Shown here: one piece after another, positions 39,255 through 48,151 of the stretch
How positions within the stretch are numbered: position 1 is the stretch's first letter
How the letters are laid out: every line of letters starts with the position of its first letter
From: Bacillus sp. Y1
GTDB taxonomy: Bacteria > Bacillota > Bacilli > Bacillales > Cytobacillaceae
DNA length: 64,000 nucleotides
Reading direction: 5' to 3'
Assembly: GCF_003586445.1 (NCBI RefSeq)
Contig: NZ_CP030028.1
Coordinates: 2,742,501-2,806,500 of the forward strand
Position numbers and translations under genes: made by a program
Notes under the pieces: model-generated
Databases searched by the model: none
The model's input: only the letters and a program-made list of their open reading frames with translations
Told to the model about the DNA's origin: nothing

Positions 39255-39267
39255 TTTATTCAGTGAA
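39255..39267. promoter_or_regulatory. Possible ROK-repressor site upstream of the GH27-GH31 gene
   Basis: TTTATTCAGTGAA matches 11 of 13 positions of the perfect palindrome found upstream of the ROK gene (40558-40570). Confidence 0.4.
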
Positions 39268-39313
39268 GAAAGTAATTATTCCGAAGGATACAACAATAGA
39301 GTTGTTTCCTTTG

Positions 39314-40510
39314 TTAATTGTAAATAGGAACTTTAAATAGATGGCTTACTACTAAGGCGCATGCTCCAATTAACCAAACATCATCACCAAGCTTTGATGT
39401 TTGGAATTGAAGTTTTCGAGGATGTTTGACGAAAAAGTGGACTGCTAGCTCCTTTTGAATACCTTTTAGCAGAAATTCGCTTTCTCTTAATCCTTCCCCC
39501 CCTAAAATGATTGCTTCGGGATTAAAGAGATGGACCATGTTCTTAATACCTAATGCCAGATTCTCCCCTTGCTTGATTAACAATTCTTGCGCATACTGAT
39601 CTCCGCTTTGGGCCGCAATTACAATACTCTCTGGAGTCATGGGAGTAAACGATGCTAACAATGTTGGAACACCAATCGAGACCATGCGCTCAGCCTCATT
39701 CACAAGGTATGCATCAGCAGCATATAATTCTAAACAGCCCCGCTGCCCGCAATAACAAAGACGGTCACCCTGATAAATTGTGATATGACCTAATTCTCCA
39801 GCTCCGCCGAAGTCTCCGCGAAACAACATATTATCAATCACAATTCCAGCTCCCACACCAGCTCCAACTGTAACACCAATGAAATTCCTAAAGTCTCTTC
39901 CCTGACCTATCCACTTCTCAGCAAGGGCAAATACATTTGCATCATTATCGATCATTAAAGGTACATCAAAATGCTTACCAATTGGCTTCAAATCCCCATG
40001 ATCCACCTTTAGTATTGGTGAATAGATCACTTCATTACTTTCCCGATCTACTAACCCAGGCGTAGCAATGCCAATCCCCACCAACTTGGCAGCGCCTTCA
40101 TTTTGCTTCATAAAAAAATCAAGCTGTTCAATAATAACTCTTGCTAATTTGTTCGCTTCCTTGTGTGTATATGAAAATTGATGTTTGTGTAAAATCTTCC
40201 CTTCCAAATTAGATAGACACATCTTCACCTGCTGCTGCTCGATTTTCATACCTGCAACAACTCCAAAATCTCCGTTAAATTTTAATAGCACAGGCTTCCT
40301 GCCACCATGAGAATCTCCAGTCCCAATCTCAGAAACAAGGTTTTCTTTAATAAGTTCATCGATAATATTCGTAATAGTTGATAAACCTAGCCCAGTTTCC
40401 TTCGCTATTTCTGTGCGCGAGATATTACCTTTCAGGCGAACCATATCAATCACGAGGGAACGGTTTAGTTCTTTAATAAGTTCCTTATTTCCTTTTCTAA
40501 TTAAATTCAT
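39314..40510 (-). CDS. ROK-family transcriptional repressor (XylR/NagC type)
   Basis: About 398 residues: an N-terminal winged helix-turn-helix (about 1-75, with SRTEIAKETGLGLSTITNIIDELI) followed by a ROK sugar-kinase-like domain. The ATP/sugar loop region reads GIGIATPGLVD, then DNDANVFALAEKW and GVTVGAGVGAGIV. The ROK zinc motif is CYCGQRGCLE. It probably senses a sugar or sugar phosphate and controls the neighbouring glycosidase genes. ATG at 40510 is preferred because AGGGGTG lies before it; longer starts exist. It is upstream of, and codirectional with, the giant glycosidase gene. Confidence 0.88.
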   Translation of the reverse strand: MNLIRKGNKELIKELNRSLVIDMVRLKGNISRTEIAKETGLGLSTITNIIDELIKENLVSEIGTGDSHGGRKPVLLKFNGDFGVVAGMKIEQQQVKMCLSNLEGKILHKHQFSYTHKEANKLARVIIEQLDFFMKQNEGAAKLVGIGIATPGLVDRESNEVIYSPILKVDHGDLKPIGKHFDVPLMIDNDANVFALAEKWIGQGRDFRNFIGVTVGAGVGAGIVIDNMLFRGDFGGAGELGHITIYQGDRLCYCGQRGCLELYAADAYLVNEAERMVSIGVPTLLASFTPMTPESIVIAAQSGDQYAQELLIKQGENLALGIKNMVHLFNPEAIILGGEGLRESEFLLKGIQKELAVHFFVKHPRKLQFQTSKLGDDVWLIGACALVVSHLFKVPIYN

Positions 40511-40557
40511 TGTACACTTCACCCCTGCCCTCATTTCATATGGTAAAATTAACATAA

Positions 40558-40570
40558 TTCACTCAGTGAA
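40558..40570. promoter_or_regulatory. Perfect palindrome upstream of the ROK gene (candidate operator)
   Basis: TTCACT-C-AGTGAA is a 6-1-6 perfect inverted repeat about 48 bases before the ROK start, with a near copy at 39255-39267. Placement fits an autoregulating repressor. Confidence 0.5.
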
Positions 40571-40704
40571 ACAAGATTAATTTCAGATAATTCTAAAAAT
40601 AGGTTTTTTTCCTCATAAGCCTATCATTCGTTTCAACTTAAACTTATTAGGCAGCCTAAGGAAATTAACGGGGACTCCTACCTCTCTACTATAGTTATTG
40701 AGAC

Positions 40705-40750
40705 ATAAAAAGACTGCAACGCTTTTGCGAGAAAGCACTTTGCAGTCTAC
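40705..40750 (-). terminator. Terminator after the PrsA-like gene
   Basis: AGACTGCAA (40711-40719) and TTGCAGTCT (40740-40748) form a stem with a T run on the minus strand. Confidence 0.75.
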
Positions 40751-40770
40751 TCTTTGCATATGGTTTGCTT

Positions 40771-41637
40771 TTAGTTTATTCCGGCTTGTTGCGTCGTCTC
40801 TAATGCATCCTTTAACTCTTCATCTTTGATCGTAATGTCAGCTTCTTTTTGGAGGCTGGAAATGACTTCTTTCATTGGCTTCGCTTTTTTAAAGGCTAAT
40901 TCTTTTTCAATCGCTTTTTTCTTGTTTTCAAACTTATTTGTTTTCTTATCCGTTACTTTAATGATGTGGTAGCCATATTCTGTTTTCACAAGGTCACTGA
41001 TTTGACCTACATCTAGTGAAAATACAACTGAATCAAATTCAGAAACCATTCGCCCTTTTGTAAAAAATCCAACGTCACCGCCTTTGTCTTTCGAGCTGGG
41101 ATCAATGGAATATTCGCTTGCAAGTTTAGCAAAGTCCTCACCTTTATCAAGTCTCTCCTTCACTTCTTTCGCCGTTCTTTCATCCTTAACAAGAATGTGG
41201 CTTGCTTTGATTTCTTCTTTATACTTTTCCTCAAATTCTTTTTTCACTTCTTCGTCAGTTATCTTTACTCCATCAGTTGCTGCTTTTTCAGCCAATAACT
41301 CACGTTGAATATTCTTTTTAAAAACTTGCTCATCTGTCATTCCATTTTGCGCAAGAGCCTGATTTAATCCTTCCTCCCCGCCGAATTGTACTTTATACTC
41401 CTTGATTCTTTCATCAATTTCTTTTTCTGTCACTGTGTATTCTTTAGCAAGCACCATTGTCTCTACCATTTGTTGTAAAACCTGCTCACCAGCCTGAGCC
41501 TTTAATTCACTGTAAAATTCCTCTTTTGTTATTTCACCCGCATTCGATTGAACAATTGTATCGGAAGCACTAAGGTTACAAGCTGAAAGGGAAAGCACTG
41601 CACCTGCTATGCTAAGGGAAACGATTATTTTTTTCAT
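40771..41637 (-). CDS. prsA: PrsA-like extracytoplasmic peptidyl-prolyl isomerase lipoprotein
   Basis: A 288-residue lipoprotein with a signal peptide ending in the lipobox LSAC (Cys about 20). Helical N- and C-terminal foldase arms flank a parvulin domain (about 135-230) with KASHILVKDE, FAKLASEYSIDPSSKDKGGDVGFF and YGYHIIKV. PrsA helps secreted proteins fold after Sec export. Here it sits between the ROK gene and the GH66 gene, inside a locus of large secreted enzymes, so it may be dedicated to them. Another PrsA may exist elsewhere. ATG follows GAAGGAG. Confidence 0.92.
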   Translation of the reverse strand: MKKIIVSLSIAGAVLSLSACNLSASDTIVQSNAGEITKEEFYSELKAQAGEQVLQQMVETMVLAKEYTVTEKEIDERIKEYKVQFGGEEGLNQALAQNGMTDEQVFKKNIQRELLAEKAATDGVKITDEEVKKEFEEKYKEEIKASHILVKDERTAKEVKERLDKGEDFAKLASEYSIDPSSKDKGGDVGFFTKGRMVSEFDSVVFSLDVGQISDLVKTEYGYHIIKVTDKKTNKFENKKKAIEKELAFKKAKPMKEVISSLQKEADITIKDEELKDALETTQQAGIN

Positions 41638-41722
41638 TTAAAACACTCCTTCTTGACAATATCTATCTATCATTAAGCTTAAATAATCATACTTTACTGA
41701 AATCAAGATAGTTGTAATCCAT

Positions 41723-43516
41723 TTATTGTTCATACTCTATCACGACCATATCCCAATATTTAAGACTAGGAAGTGTAAAGATGACTCTGTTATTTTCTTG
41801 TTTAAAGTTTAAAGATAGAGGCACACCATTTTGTTTGTCGGGCGAAGCCATCCACATTTTTTTAATTGATTTAGTCTCTTTAAGCTGCACGGTTAACTGC
41901 TTACGGTTTTGAGGTTTGGCTTGCATTGCATGTGTATCACGCCATTCTAAGGTTGTAGCATCAAGCAAGTTAATAAAGTGAATGACTTTTTTATTCTCTT
42001 TTTGTTTTGCGAAGCTCCATATTTTCCCCTTTTCGGGCTGTGAAGAGAAATGAACCCAATCAATTGAACCAATCCTGATCGGCACCTCTTTCAGGTTATC
42101 ACGAAGCAGATTTTCATAAGCTACTAGAAAATCATAATAATGCATGAGCTTGATTTGTAAGGATTTGCTCATCTTTAAATTTTCATGTGGAAAATATTCC
42201 TTTGACAGCATGTGTTCACCCAATTCCAAGTGAGAACCTCCCGATGCAAAAATCACACTGTTCGTTAATAATATACCTGGGATATTAAATTCCCCCTGCT
42301 GATTGGAATACTCGTAATTCATATAGGCGGCTAAGATTGTGTTATGTCTCCCTTTTGAATAGTGATTATTTTCATCAATAATACGTTTTAAATCGCTATA
42401 ATACTTATCTTGATCCCATACTTCTGTATACAAAAAATCGACAGGAGCGTCACCAAGCTGTTTTTGCCCATATTGGCTAACAGCATTCATCACAATCCGT
42501 TTACCAGGTATTTCTTTTTTGATATGTTCCATAAAAGGTTTAAAAGATTCGTCGAGCCCCACGGAATTCCCATTATAGTCATATACATTTCCCCGCGGAC
42601 CAAGTTGATCGATATGCCAGCCATCAAATGGAAGGTTCTCGTACACTATTTTTTGTTGATTAATTAAATACGATTGCCACTCATAATTAGCCGGATTGAC
42701 AAGAAATACTGCACTTTTCCATTCCTCTGGTAATGGATGGTAATCATGTTGATTTTTTTGCTGATCTTTAAATAAGCGCCATTCTGTTTTGACCCCATCT
42801 TTTTCAGCTTCTGCAAAAGCACCGTATAAAAGGTTATATGACATTGTTTTCATGTTTCGTTTATGGGCTAACTCAATATATGATTTAATCGTCTGCAGAG
42901 AGGTTGGACGATTGGCAATGTCCTCCCAATGGAAGGCAGACTCATTGTTTTCTAATTTAATTGGCTGATGGTGTTTATAATGCCAATCATAAAATTGCAA
43001 TCCATTAATGTGAAAACGATTCATCCGGGAAATAACAGACTCCATGTCTTTGTTCGATATTTCTTGAAACTTTGAGAGAAATCCATATCTCGGAAATTTA
43101 GACCAATCGCTTGAAACATCAACAGCAATTGTTTGCTGATCTTGTTTATTTTGAGAATCTAACTTTACACGAACTAAATATCCTCTGAAATCCTCTTTTG
43201 GAGGCTTCCATGTCCAATGTATTTCTTTTTTATCTGCCTCCACCTTTTGTTTAGAGATGACGTCATTTAAATGATAGTAGGTGACTTCTACCATTTCATC
43301 AGAATACTCTTTGGGTAATTTAGCCTTAAAATGAACGGCTTCATTCGGTTTATATGAAGCTTTATCAGTTGTTAGATGGTGTATAATGCTGTTGCTTTCT
43401 TCTATTATTTGCGGTTTCTTTTGAAAAAAGAGAGACTTTATTGCAAACACAGTGACGAATACTAGTAATATCATAGAAAACAAGATAATAATGATTGGTT
43501 TCTTTTTTGAAAGCAT
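41723..43516 (-). CDS. Membrane-anchored GH66 enzyme (dextranase / cycloisomaltooligosaccharide glucanotransferase type)
   Basis: About 597 residues: one N-terminal membrane anchor (about 8-30), an Ig-like beta domain (~45-135), the GH66 barrel, and a C-terminal beta domain. GH66 blocks seen are RYGFLSKFQ, NGLQFYDWHYKHHQP, FDGWHIDQLGPRG (probable nucleophile D303) and FLYTEVWD (probable acid/base E365). The spacing between these residues is near that of known family members. GH66 enzymes cut alpha-1,6-glucan (dextran) or turn it into cyclic isomaltooligosaccharides. The CBM35 insert typical of CITases is not evident, which favours dextranase. ATG at 43516 has GGGGAG upstream; the longer frame does not. 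Confidence 0.88.
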   Translation of the reverse strand: MLSKKKPIIIILFSMILLVFVTVFAIKSLFFQKKPQIIEESNSIIHHLTTDKASYKPNEAVHFKAKLPKEYSDEMVEVTYYHLNDVISKQKVEADKKEIHWTWKPPKEDFRGYLVRVKLDSQNKQDQQTIAVDVSSDWSKFPRYGFLSKFQEISNKDMESVISRMNRFHINGLQFYDWHYKHHQPIKLENNESAFHWEDIANRPTSLQTIKSYIELAHKRNMKTMSYNLLYGAFAEAEKDGVKTEWRLFKDQQKNQHDYHPLPEEWKSAVFLVNPANYEWQSYLINQQKIVYENLPFDGWHIDQLGPRGNVYDYNGNSVGLDESFKPFMEHIKKEIPGKRIVMNAVSQYGQKQLGDAPVDFLYTEVWDQDKYYSDLKRIIDENNHYSKGRHNTILAAYMNYEYSNQQGEFNIPGILLTNSVIFASGGSHLELGEHMLSKEYFPHENLKMSKSLQIKLMHYYDFLVAYENLLRDNLKEVPIRIGSIDWVHFSSQPEKGKIWSFAKQKENKKVIHFINLLDATTLEWRDTHAMQAKPQNRKQLTVQLKETKSIKKMWMASPDKQNGVPLSLNFKQENNRVIFTLPSLKYWDMVVIEYEQ

Positions 43517-43646
43517 ACAAACTAACTCCCCGTTACAAACGACTAGTGTCTTGATGGTACCCAAATCTCTTAGCCTGTTTGACTAAAGGATAAGGTTTTT
43601 ATAAAAATATTGAATTTAAGTTGAAACATACTTTCTTTTCAAGAAG

Positions 43647-43677
43647 CCTGACTAAATTCTAATTGAATATAGTCAGA
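43647..43677 (-). terminator. Probable terminator after the TapA-like gene
   Basis: GACTAAATTC (43650-43659) pairs with GAATATAGTC (43665-43674) with one mismatch. The T tract after it is weak. Confidence 0.5.
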
Positions 43678-43715
43678 CCTCACCTTTATTGGTTAACTAT
43701 CATTGGAGAATGTTA

Positions 43716-44561
43716 TCATTCCGCTTTTGGACCATAATCGGCATCAATGATTTTATCCAGCGGGTGGCCGCATTTAGTTAAATTTTCTACTTCAGTACCT
43801 ATATATAAATCTGTCTGAAAGTATCCATTCGGTAATTCAACTTGAACCGTATAGGTACCTGGCCCATATACATTTGTTACGTTATCAAAGCTAGTTTGCC
43901 CCTCATATGGCTTTCCGTCTTCTTGAGGTACTGTCCCTTTCGGATAAGAATAGCTTGTAAAACTAATCTCAATTGGGTCCATGCCTTCAAGGATCGTAAA
44001 TGTTGCAGTTCCTTTATTCACACTGCTATTGAAAAATTGATCGAAAGGTCGCTGTGATTCAATCTCTTCCGTCAATCCAGCTTCATTATTTATCGTGATG
44101 GAACCGCTCCACAATTCTCCCTTTCCTGGATGTCCAACGCGCTGATAAGCTTTAAACATATAGTTCCCGTCTAAAAGCTCTTCTGGTGTATACGTTAATT
44201 CTTGTGTTTCACCAGATGGTAACGCGTTAACAACGCCAGAGTAAACCACCTTACCTTCTTTAGGATTACCATTCTCCGACCAGTAAACCTCGTATACTAC
44301 ATCCCCCTGCATGGCTTGTGAGTCCTGACCATTTTTTATCGTTGCTGAAATGCCATTGCACGTTACATATTCAGAGATAAATGATAATGAGCTTTTATCC
44401 CATGAAGATTTATTTTGTTTAGACCCATTCTGGTAGCTGACTTTTTCAGCTTGTTCATTCTTTATTGAAGCAGCAAATGTTGTATGTACAGGTTGTATAA
44501 ATGAAATTGACAGCAATGCTGCAGTTATAATACCAGCAGATAGTTTAATAAGCTTTTTCAC
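43716..44561 (-). CDS. Secreted TapA-like (amyloid-fibre anchoring protein) domain protein
   Basis: A 281-residue secreted protein with a GTG start behind GAGG and a signal peptide of about 31 residues (cut after TFAA). Residues ~50-155 resemble B. subtilis TapA: a KSSWDKSSL segment, a lone Cys, an NG-x-M region, YEVYWSENGNPKEGKVVYSG and GNYMFKAYQRVGHPGKGELWSG. The second half is another beta domain with a late CGHP motif. No tasA or sipW is nearby. It may be a cell-surface or matrix scaffold for the glucan-degrading enzymes. The family call is by pattern memory and is moderate. Confidence 0.6.
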   Translation of the reverse strand: MKKLIKLSAGIITAALLSISFIQPVHTTFAASIKNEQAEKVSYQNGSKQNKSSWDKSSLSFISEYVTCNGISATIKNGQDSQAMQGDVVYEVYWSENGNPKEGKVVYSGVVNALPSGETQELTYTPEELLDGNYMFKAYQRVGHPGKGELWSGSITINNEAGLTEEIESQRPFDQFFNSSVNKGTATFTILEGMDPIEISFTSYSYPKGTVPQEDGKPYEGQTSFDNVTNVYGPGTYTVQVELPNGYFQTDLYIGTEVENLTKCGHPLDKIIDADYGPKAE

Positions 44562-44635
44562 ATGACATCCTCATTTCAAACAAACTTTTCGTTTTCCAAT
44601 ATTTTTAGAGATGACTAGTATATTCTTTTAATTAA

Positions 44636-44690
44636 GAAGAAGGTGACTCAATACGATCTAACATAGTGTTATTGGTCACCCTCTTTTTCC
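44636..44690 (-). terminator. Probable terminator of the GH31 alpha-glucosidase gene
   Basis: AGGTGAC (44641-44647) pairs with GTCACC (44675-44680), extended outward by AGAAG/CTCTT-like bases, around a long loop. Confidence 0.5.
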
Positions 44691-44774
44691 TACTAAACTT
44701 TCAATCGTTTTTATCCCATTCTTACCGGGCAGTAAAACCCCGACCTAAAGATTCTAGTAAAGCAAAGATGATAG

Positions 44775-44794
44775 GTGGGGGATGAAGCCCCCAC
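44775..44794. repeat. Strong GC hairpin downstream of the GH31 gene
   Basis: GTGGGGG (44775-44781) pairs with CCCCCAC (44788-44794), with an ATGAAG loop. No T run follows on either strand, so it is not a standard terminator. Confidence 0.5.
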
Positions 44795-44812
44795 ACTGAT
44801 GGCAGTCACGCT

Positions 44813-47356
44813 TTATCGAATTTGAACTTCTTTCTTCTCATCGGCTGGGATGCTTACATAAAGAACTTTCGCTTCTGTATCATAGAAGAACGTATTTGTT
44901 TTACCTTGTGTTTCTGCAAGAGAACCAACCTCTTGATATTTGCTGTTTCCAGCTTGAATTCTCGATGGTTTTTCCGCATTGTTTAATTTCAATGTGTATT
45001 GCTGTAATTTTGATTCTCTGAAATTTTTCACTTCTCGTTTTTGTTTAAATGTAATTTTATTGCCCTTACGTTCTACTTCAAATGATGTTTCGTTGTATTC
45101 ACCTTGTTTGTAGTCTTCTGTTGCTCCATCATCCTCGAAGAACGTATATGATGCGTTTTTGTCTAAATACGTATCAAGCACAAGGTTTGTTAAAGGTTTT
45201 TCACCTGTGTATTGCTGTACTTCACGAGTTGGAATCATTGAGTCCTTCTTCACGAAAATCGGTAAATGACCAAGCGGAGCATCTACAGTAAGAGTTTGTC
45301 CACCTTGATATTCTTCACCAGTCCAATAGTCTGTCCAGTTTACTCCCTGTGGTAAGTAAACGGTACGGGATGTTTGACCTTTCGTAATTACAGGTGCAAG
45401 CATCATAGAATCGCCGAACATGTACTGGTCACTAATATCATTTGTTTTTTCATCATGTTGGAATTGATAGACAAGCGGTTGATGTACCGGTTTACCACTG
45501 TCAGTTGCTTCCCTGAACTCAGTGTATAAGTATGGAAGTAATTGATAGCGCAGTTCGATATACTTCTTGCTGATTTCTTCAACTTCCGGACCAAATGCCC
45601 ATGGCTCTTGACCTTGTTTAATTTCAGATTTTGCATCACTATCATAATGGATACGTGAGAATGGATAGAAAGCTCCTACTTCCATCCAGCGAGCAAACAG
45701 CTCTGCGTCTGGTCGTTTAGCAAAGCCACCAATATCAGTACCAACGAAGGATACACCTGATAGACCAATATTAGAGATCATCGGGATGGACATTTGCAAA
45801 TGCTCCCAATTCGATTCGCTGTCACCAGTCCATAATGCAGCCCAACGCTGTGTCCCTGCATACATGTCACGTGTTAATACAAACGGACGAGTTCCAGGCT
45901 TGTGTATATCAAAGGCTTGGTGAGTAGCATCAGCTTCATCATGGCCGTATAAATTGTGATACTCCGTATGCATAATTTTGTTATCTTCTGTACCAAAATA
46001 AGCATCCAAAGGCAAGGTATGGTGCATCTTGTCATTGTCGATAAATACGGCAGGCTCATTCATATCATTCCAGATACCGTCAATTCCTTCATTGAATAAG
46101 GTATCGTGGTTTTTTGCCCACCAATTGCGAACTTCTTGTTTAGAGAAATCAGGGAAAGCAGAATCTCCAGGCCATACCGGACCGATGAACGGTGTTCCGT
46201 CTGCATTTTTCGCCCAATAATCATTCTGCGTACCTTCCTGATACATCCGATAGTTTTCATCTTGTTTTACGGCTGGATCGTTGATTGCGATCGCATGGAA
46301 GCCAGGCATTGATTTTAGTTGTTTTAACGCTTGTTTGTATTGTTCATTCCATGTAAAGACACGGTAGCCATCCATATAGTCAATATCAAAATGCATTGTG
46401 TCTAATGGGATTTGCTTTTCACGGTATGTTTCCGCAACTTTTACGATTTCATCTGCTTTATATTCCCATTTACTCTGGTGTAAGCCCAATGACCACTCTG
46501 GAGGAGCTTCCATTTTACCTGTTAAATCTGTATAACGGTCAAGGACATCGCCGATTTCCGGACCGTATGCAAAGTAATACGTTAACTTCCCGCCATTTGC
46601 ATAGAAATAGTAGTAATCATCGGATTCAGTTGCCATTTCATAGTAGGACCGATGTGTATTGTCAAAGAAAATCCCGTATGCCTTTTTGTCTTTTAAACCA
46701 ATGAAAAATGGGATTGTTGTATATACGTATTTTGAATCCTTCGTATAAGCGTATGCATCAGTGTTCCACATGCCGATGCTGTCGCCTCGTTTGTTTAATT
46801 CCAAGCCTGCTTGCTCACCAAAGCCATAAAAGTCTTCATTTTGATCTGTTTTCTTAAAGACATAAGGCTTTCCGTTTTCATATCCTGAAGTCTTATCTTG
46901 ATTAACATAATCCTCATTGATCACATTTCCTTGCTTATCAAGGAAGCGTACACCAAATGGCTTCAACTTAATTTCAACCGTAAGTTCATCTGTTTCTAAC
47001 GTATAAGTATCTTTGCTTTCCATTGCTTTAAATGCTGGAGTATCCCATTCAGATTCTTTTTTTGCAATTCCTCTTGATTCGAATTCTTTTTCACCTTTAT
47101 TTAATACGGAAACTTTTACAAAATCTTTGTCAAATAATCGAATGTATGCATCATTTGATCCTAAGTCCAATTTGACACCGTTTGAAAGCTTCTCAACTCC
47201 TTGAACAGAAAGCTTTTGAAGTTTTTCCTGAGCTAAAGGTGTGTCTGCTTCAGGCTGTGTAACAGCTAGAGCACCTGGAGCTGCTGCAGATAAACAAATA
47301 GTAGCTGCAAGTGATGCACTGGAAATCATTTTTAAATATTTTTTCGGTAAGTTCAT
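44813..47356 (-). CDS. Secreted GH31 alpha-glucosidase
   Basis: An 847-residue protein with a signal peptide (about 1-32) and the standard GH31 layout: an N-terminal beta-sandwich (~35-270) and a barrel (~275-640). The barrel has nucleophile D431 (WNDMNEPAVF), acid/base D512 (LWTGDSESNW), GTDIGGF and RWMEVGAFYPFSR. C-terminal beta domains end at 847. It probably releases glucose from the non-reducing end of (iso)maltooligosaccharides outside the cell. ATG follows GAGGTGG. It is divergent from the two-component genes. Confidence 0.92.
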   Translation of the reverse strand: MNLPKKYLKMISSASLAATICLSAAAPGALAVTQPEADTPLAQEKLQKLSVQGVEKLSNGVKLDLGSNDAYIRLFDKDFVKVSVLNKGEKEFESRGIAKKESEWDTPAFKAMESKDTYTLETDELTVEIKLKPFGVRFLDKQGNVINEDYVNQDKTSGYENGKPYVFKKTDQNEDFYGFGEQAGLELNKRGDSIGMWNTDAYAYTKDSKYVYTTIPFFIGLKDKKAYGIFFDNTHRSYYEMATESDDYYYFYANGGKLTYYFAYGPEIGDVLDRYTDLTGKMEAPPEWSLGLHQSKWEYKADEIVKVAETYREKQIPLDTMHFDIDYMDGYRVFTWNEQYKQALKQLKSMPGFHAIAINDPAVKQDENYRMYQEGTQNDYWAKNADGTPFIGPVWPGDSAFPDFSKQEVRNWWAKNHDTLFNEGIDGIWNDMNEPAVFIDNDKMHHTLPLDAYFGTEDNKIMHTEYHNLYGHDEADATHQAFDIHKPGTRPFVLTRDMYAGTQRWAALWTGDSESNWEHLQMSIPMISNIGLSGVSFVGTDIGGFAKRPDAELFARWMEVGAFYPFSRIHYDSDAKSEIKQGQEPWAFGPEVEEISKKYIELRYQLLPYLYTEFREATDSGKPVHQPLVYQFQHDEKTNDISDQYMFGDSMMLAPVITKGQTSRTVYLPQGVNWTDYWTGEEYQGGQTLTVDAPLGHLPIFVKKDSMIPTREVQQYTGEKPLTNLVLDTYLDKNASYTFFEDDGATEDYKQGEYNETSFEVERKGNKITFKQKREVKNFRESKLQQYTLKLNNAEKPSRIQAGNSKYQEVGSLAETQGKTNTFFYDTEAKVLYVSIPADEKKEVQIR

Positions 47357-48151
47357 GTTTCCACCTCTAAATATAATTTTAAATTGCTAGTAAGATAACG
47401 CATTTGAACTTCTTTTTCTCATCAGATTGGATTCTACATTCATTTCATTGATCTAACCTTCTACGATAGTAAAATGATTTCAAATCTAGGACATCTTCAT
47501 ATCTACTTTTTTAGAACATCCCTCCTTTCTCTGTTCATTTTTCAATCACGAACATCTTTTGATTCCCGGGTACACTACCAAGTTAGCAACTAGGAGAGTT
47601 TAGAACAATCGGTTAAAACTCCTACCTGGAATATGAATGGCTATTAAACCATCATAAAATGGGTTGAAAATTAATCGTTTAAAATGGGTTCAATTAGCGT
47701 AGATCTTGAATTGGAATAGCTTTACATTTTCTTTACATGCGAGAAGAAAACGCATAGTTCCGGGCTGAAAAAATGGGTATTTTTAGAAAATGGTAGACTA
47801 TGAGTACTAAGGGACTTTTCTTTTTATAGCTTCCATTAGGGCTTGTCAATCTTTTATTTTTCGTTTATCACTTAAAATATGACGAATAACTCCACCTCAT
47901 TTCCTAAATAAGGGTATAGTTGAAAATAATGGAAAATAATTTACTCGTTTTGTAGTTAATTTTGAGGGGGGGTAAAATTTTACTATCTTTCCTCAAAATA
48001 AAACACCTCCACAACTGAAGATGGAGAAAAATGATATGTTAATAGGGGAATAACAGACAAGCAGGTGTTCTTTACCAAAACCTTCCTTGGTCAATCGCTC
48101 TCTGCACCCTTTACAATGATGAATAGTAAGAAACGAATAAGGCGGGGTTTC
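47357..48151. promoter_or_regulatory. Long divergent control region with direct repeats
   Basis: The 795 bases between the GH31 gene and the sensor kinase contain no gene. AAAATGGGTT occurs at 47656-47665 and 47681-47690 (25 bases apart), each followed by a related AATTA(A/G)(T)CG-type tail. CTTTACAT occurs at 47720-47727 and 47731-47738 (11 bases apart, one helical turn). AraC-type response regulators such as the one downstream usually bind direct repeats, so these are candidate sites. Confidence 0.45.
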
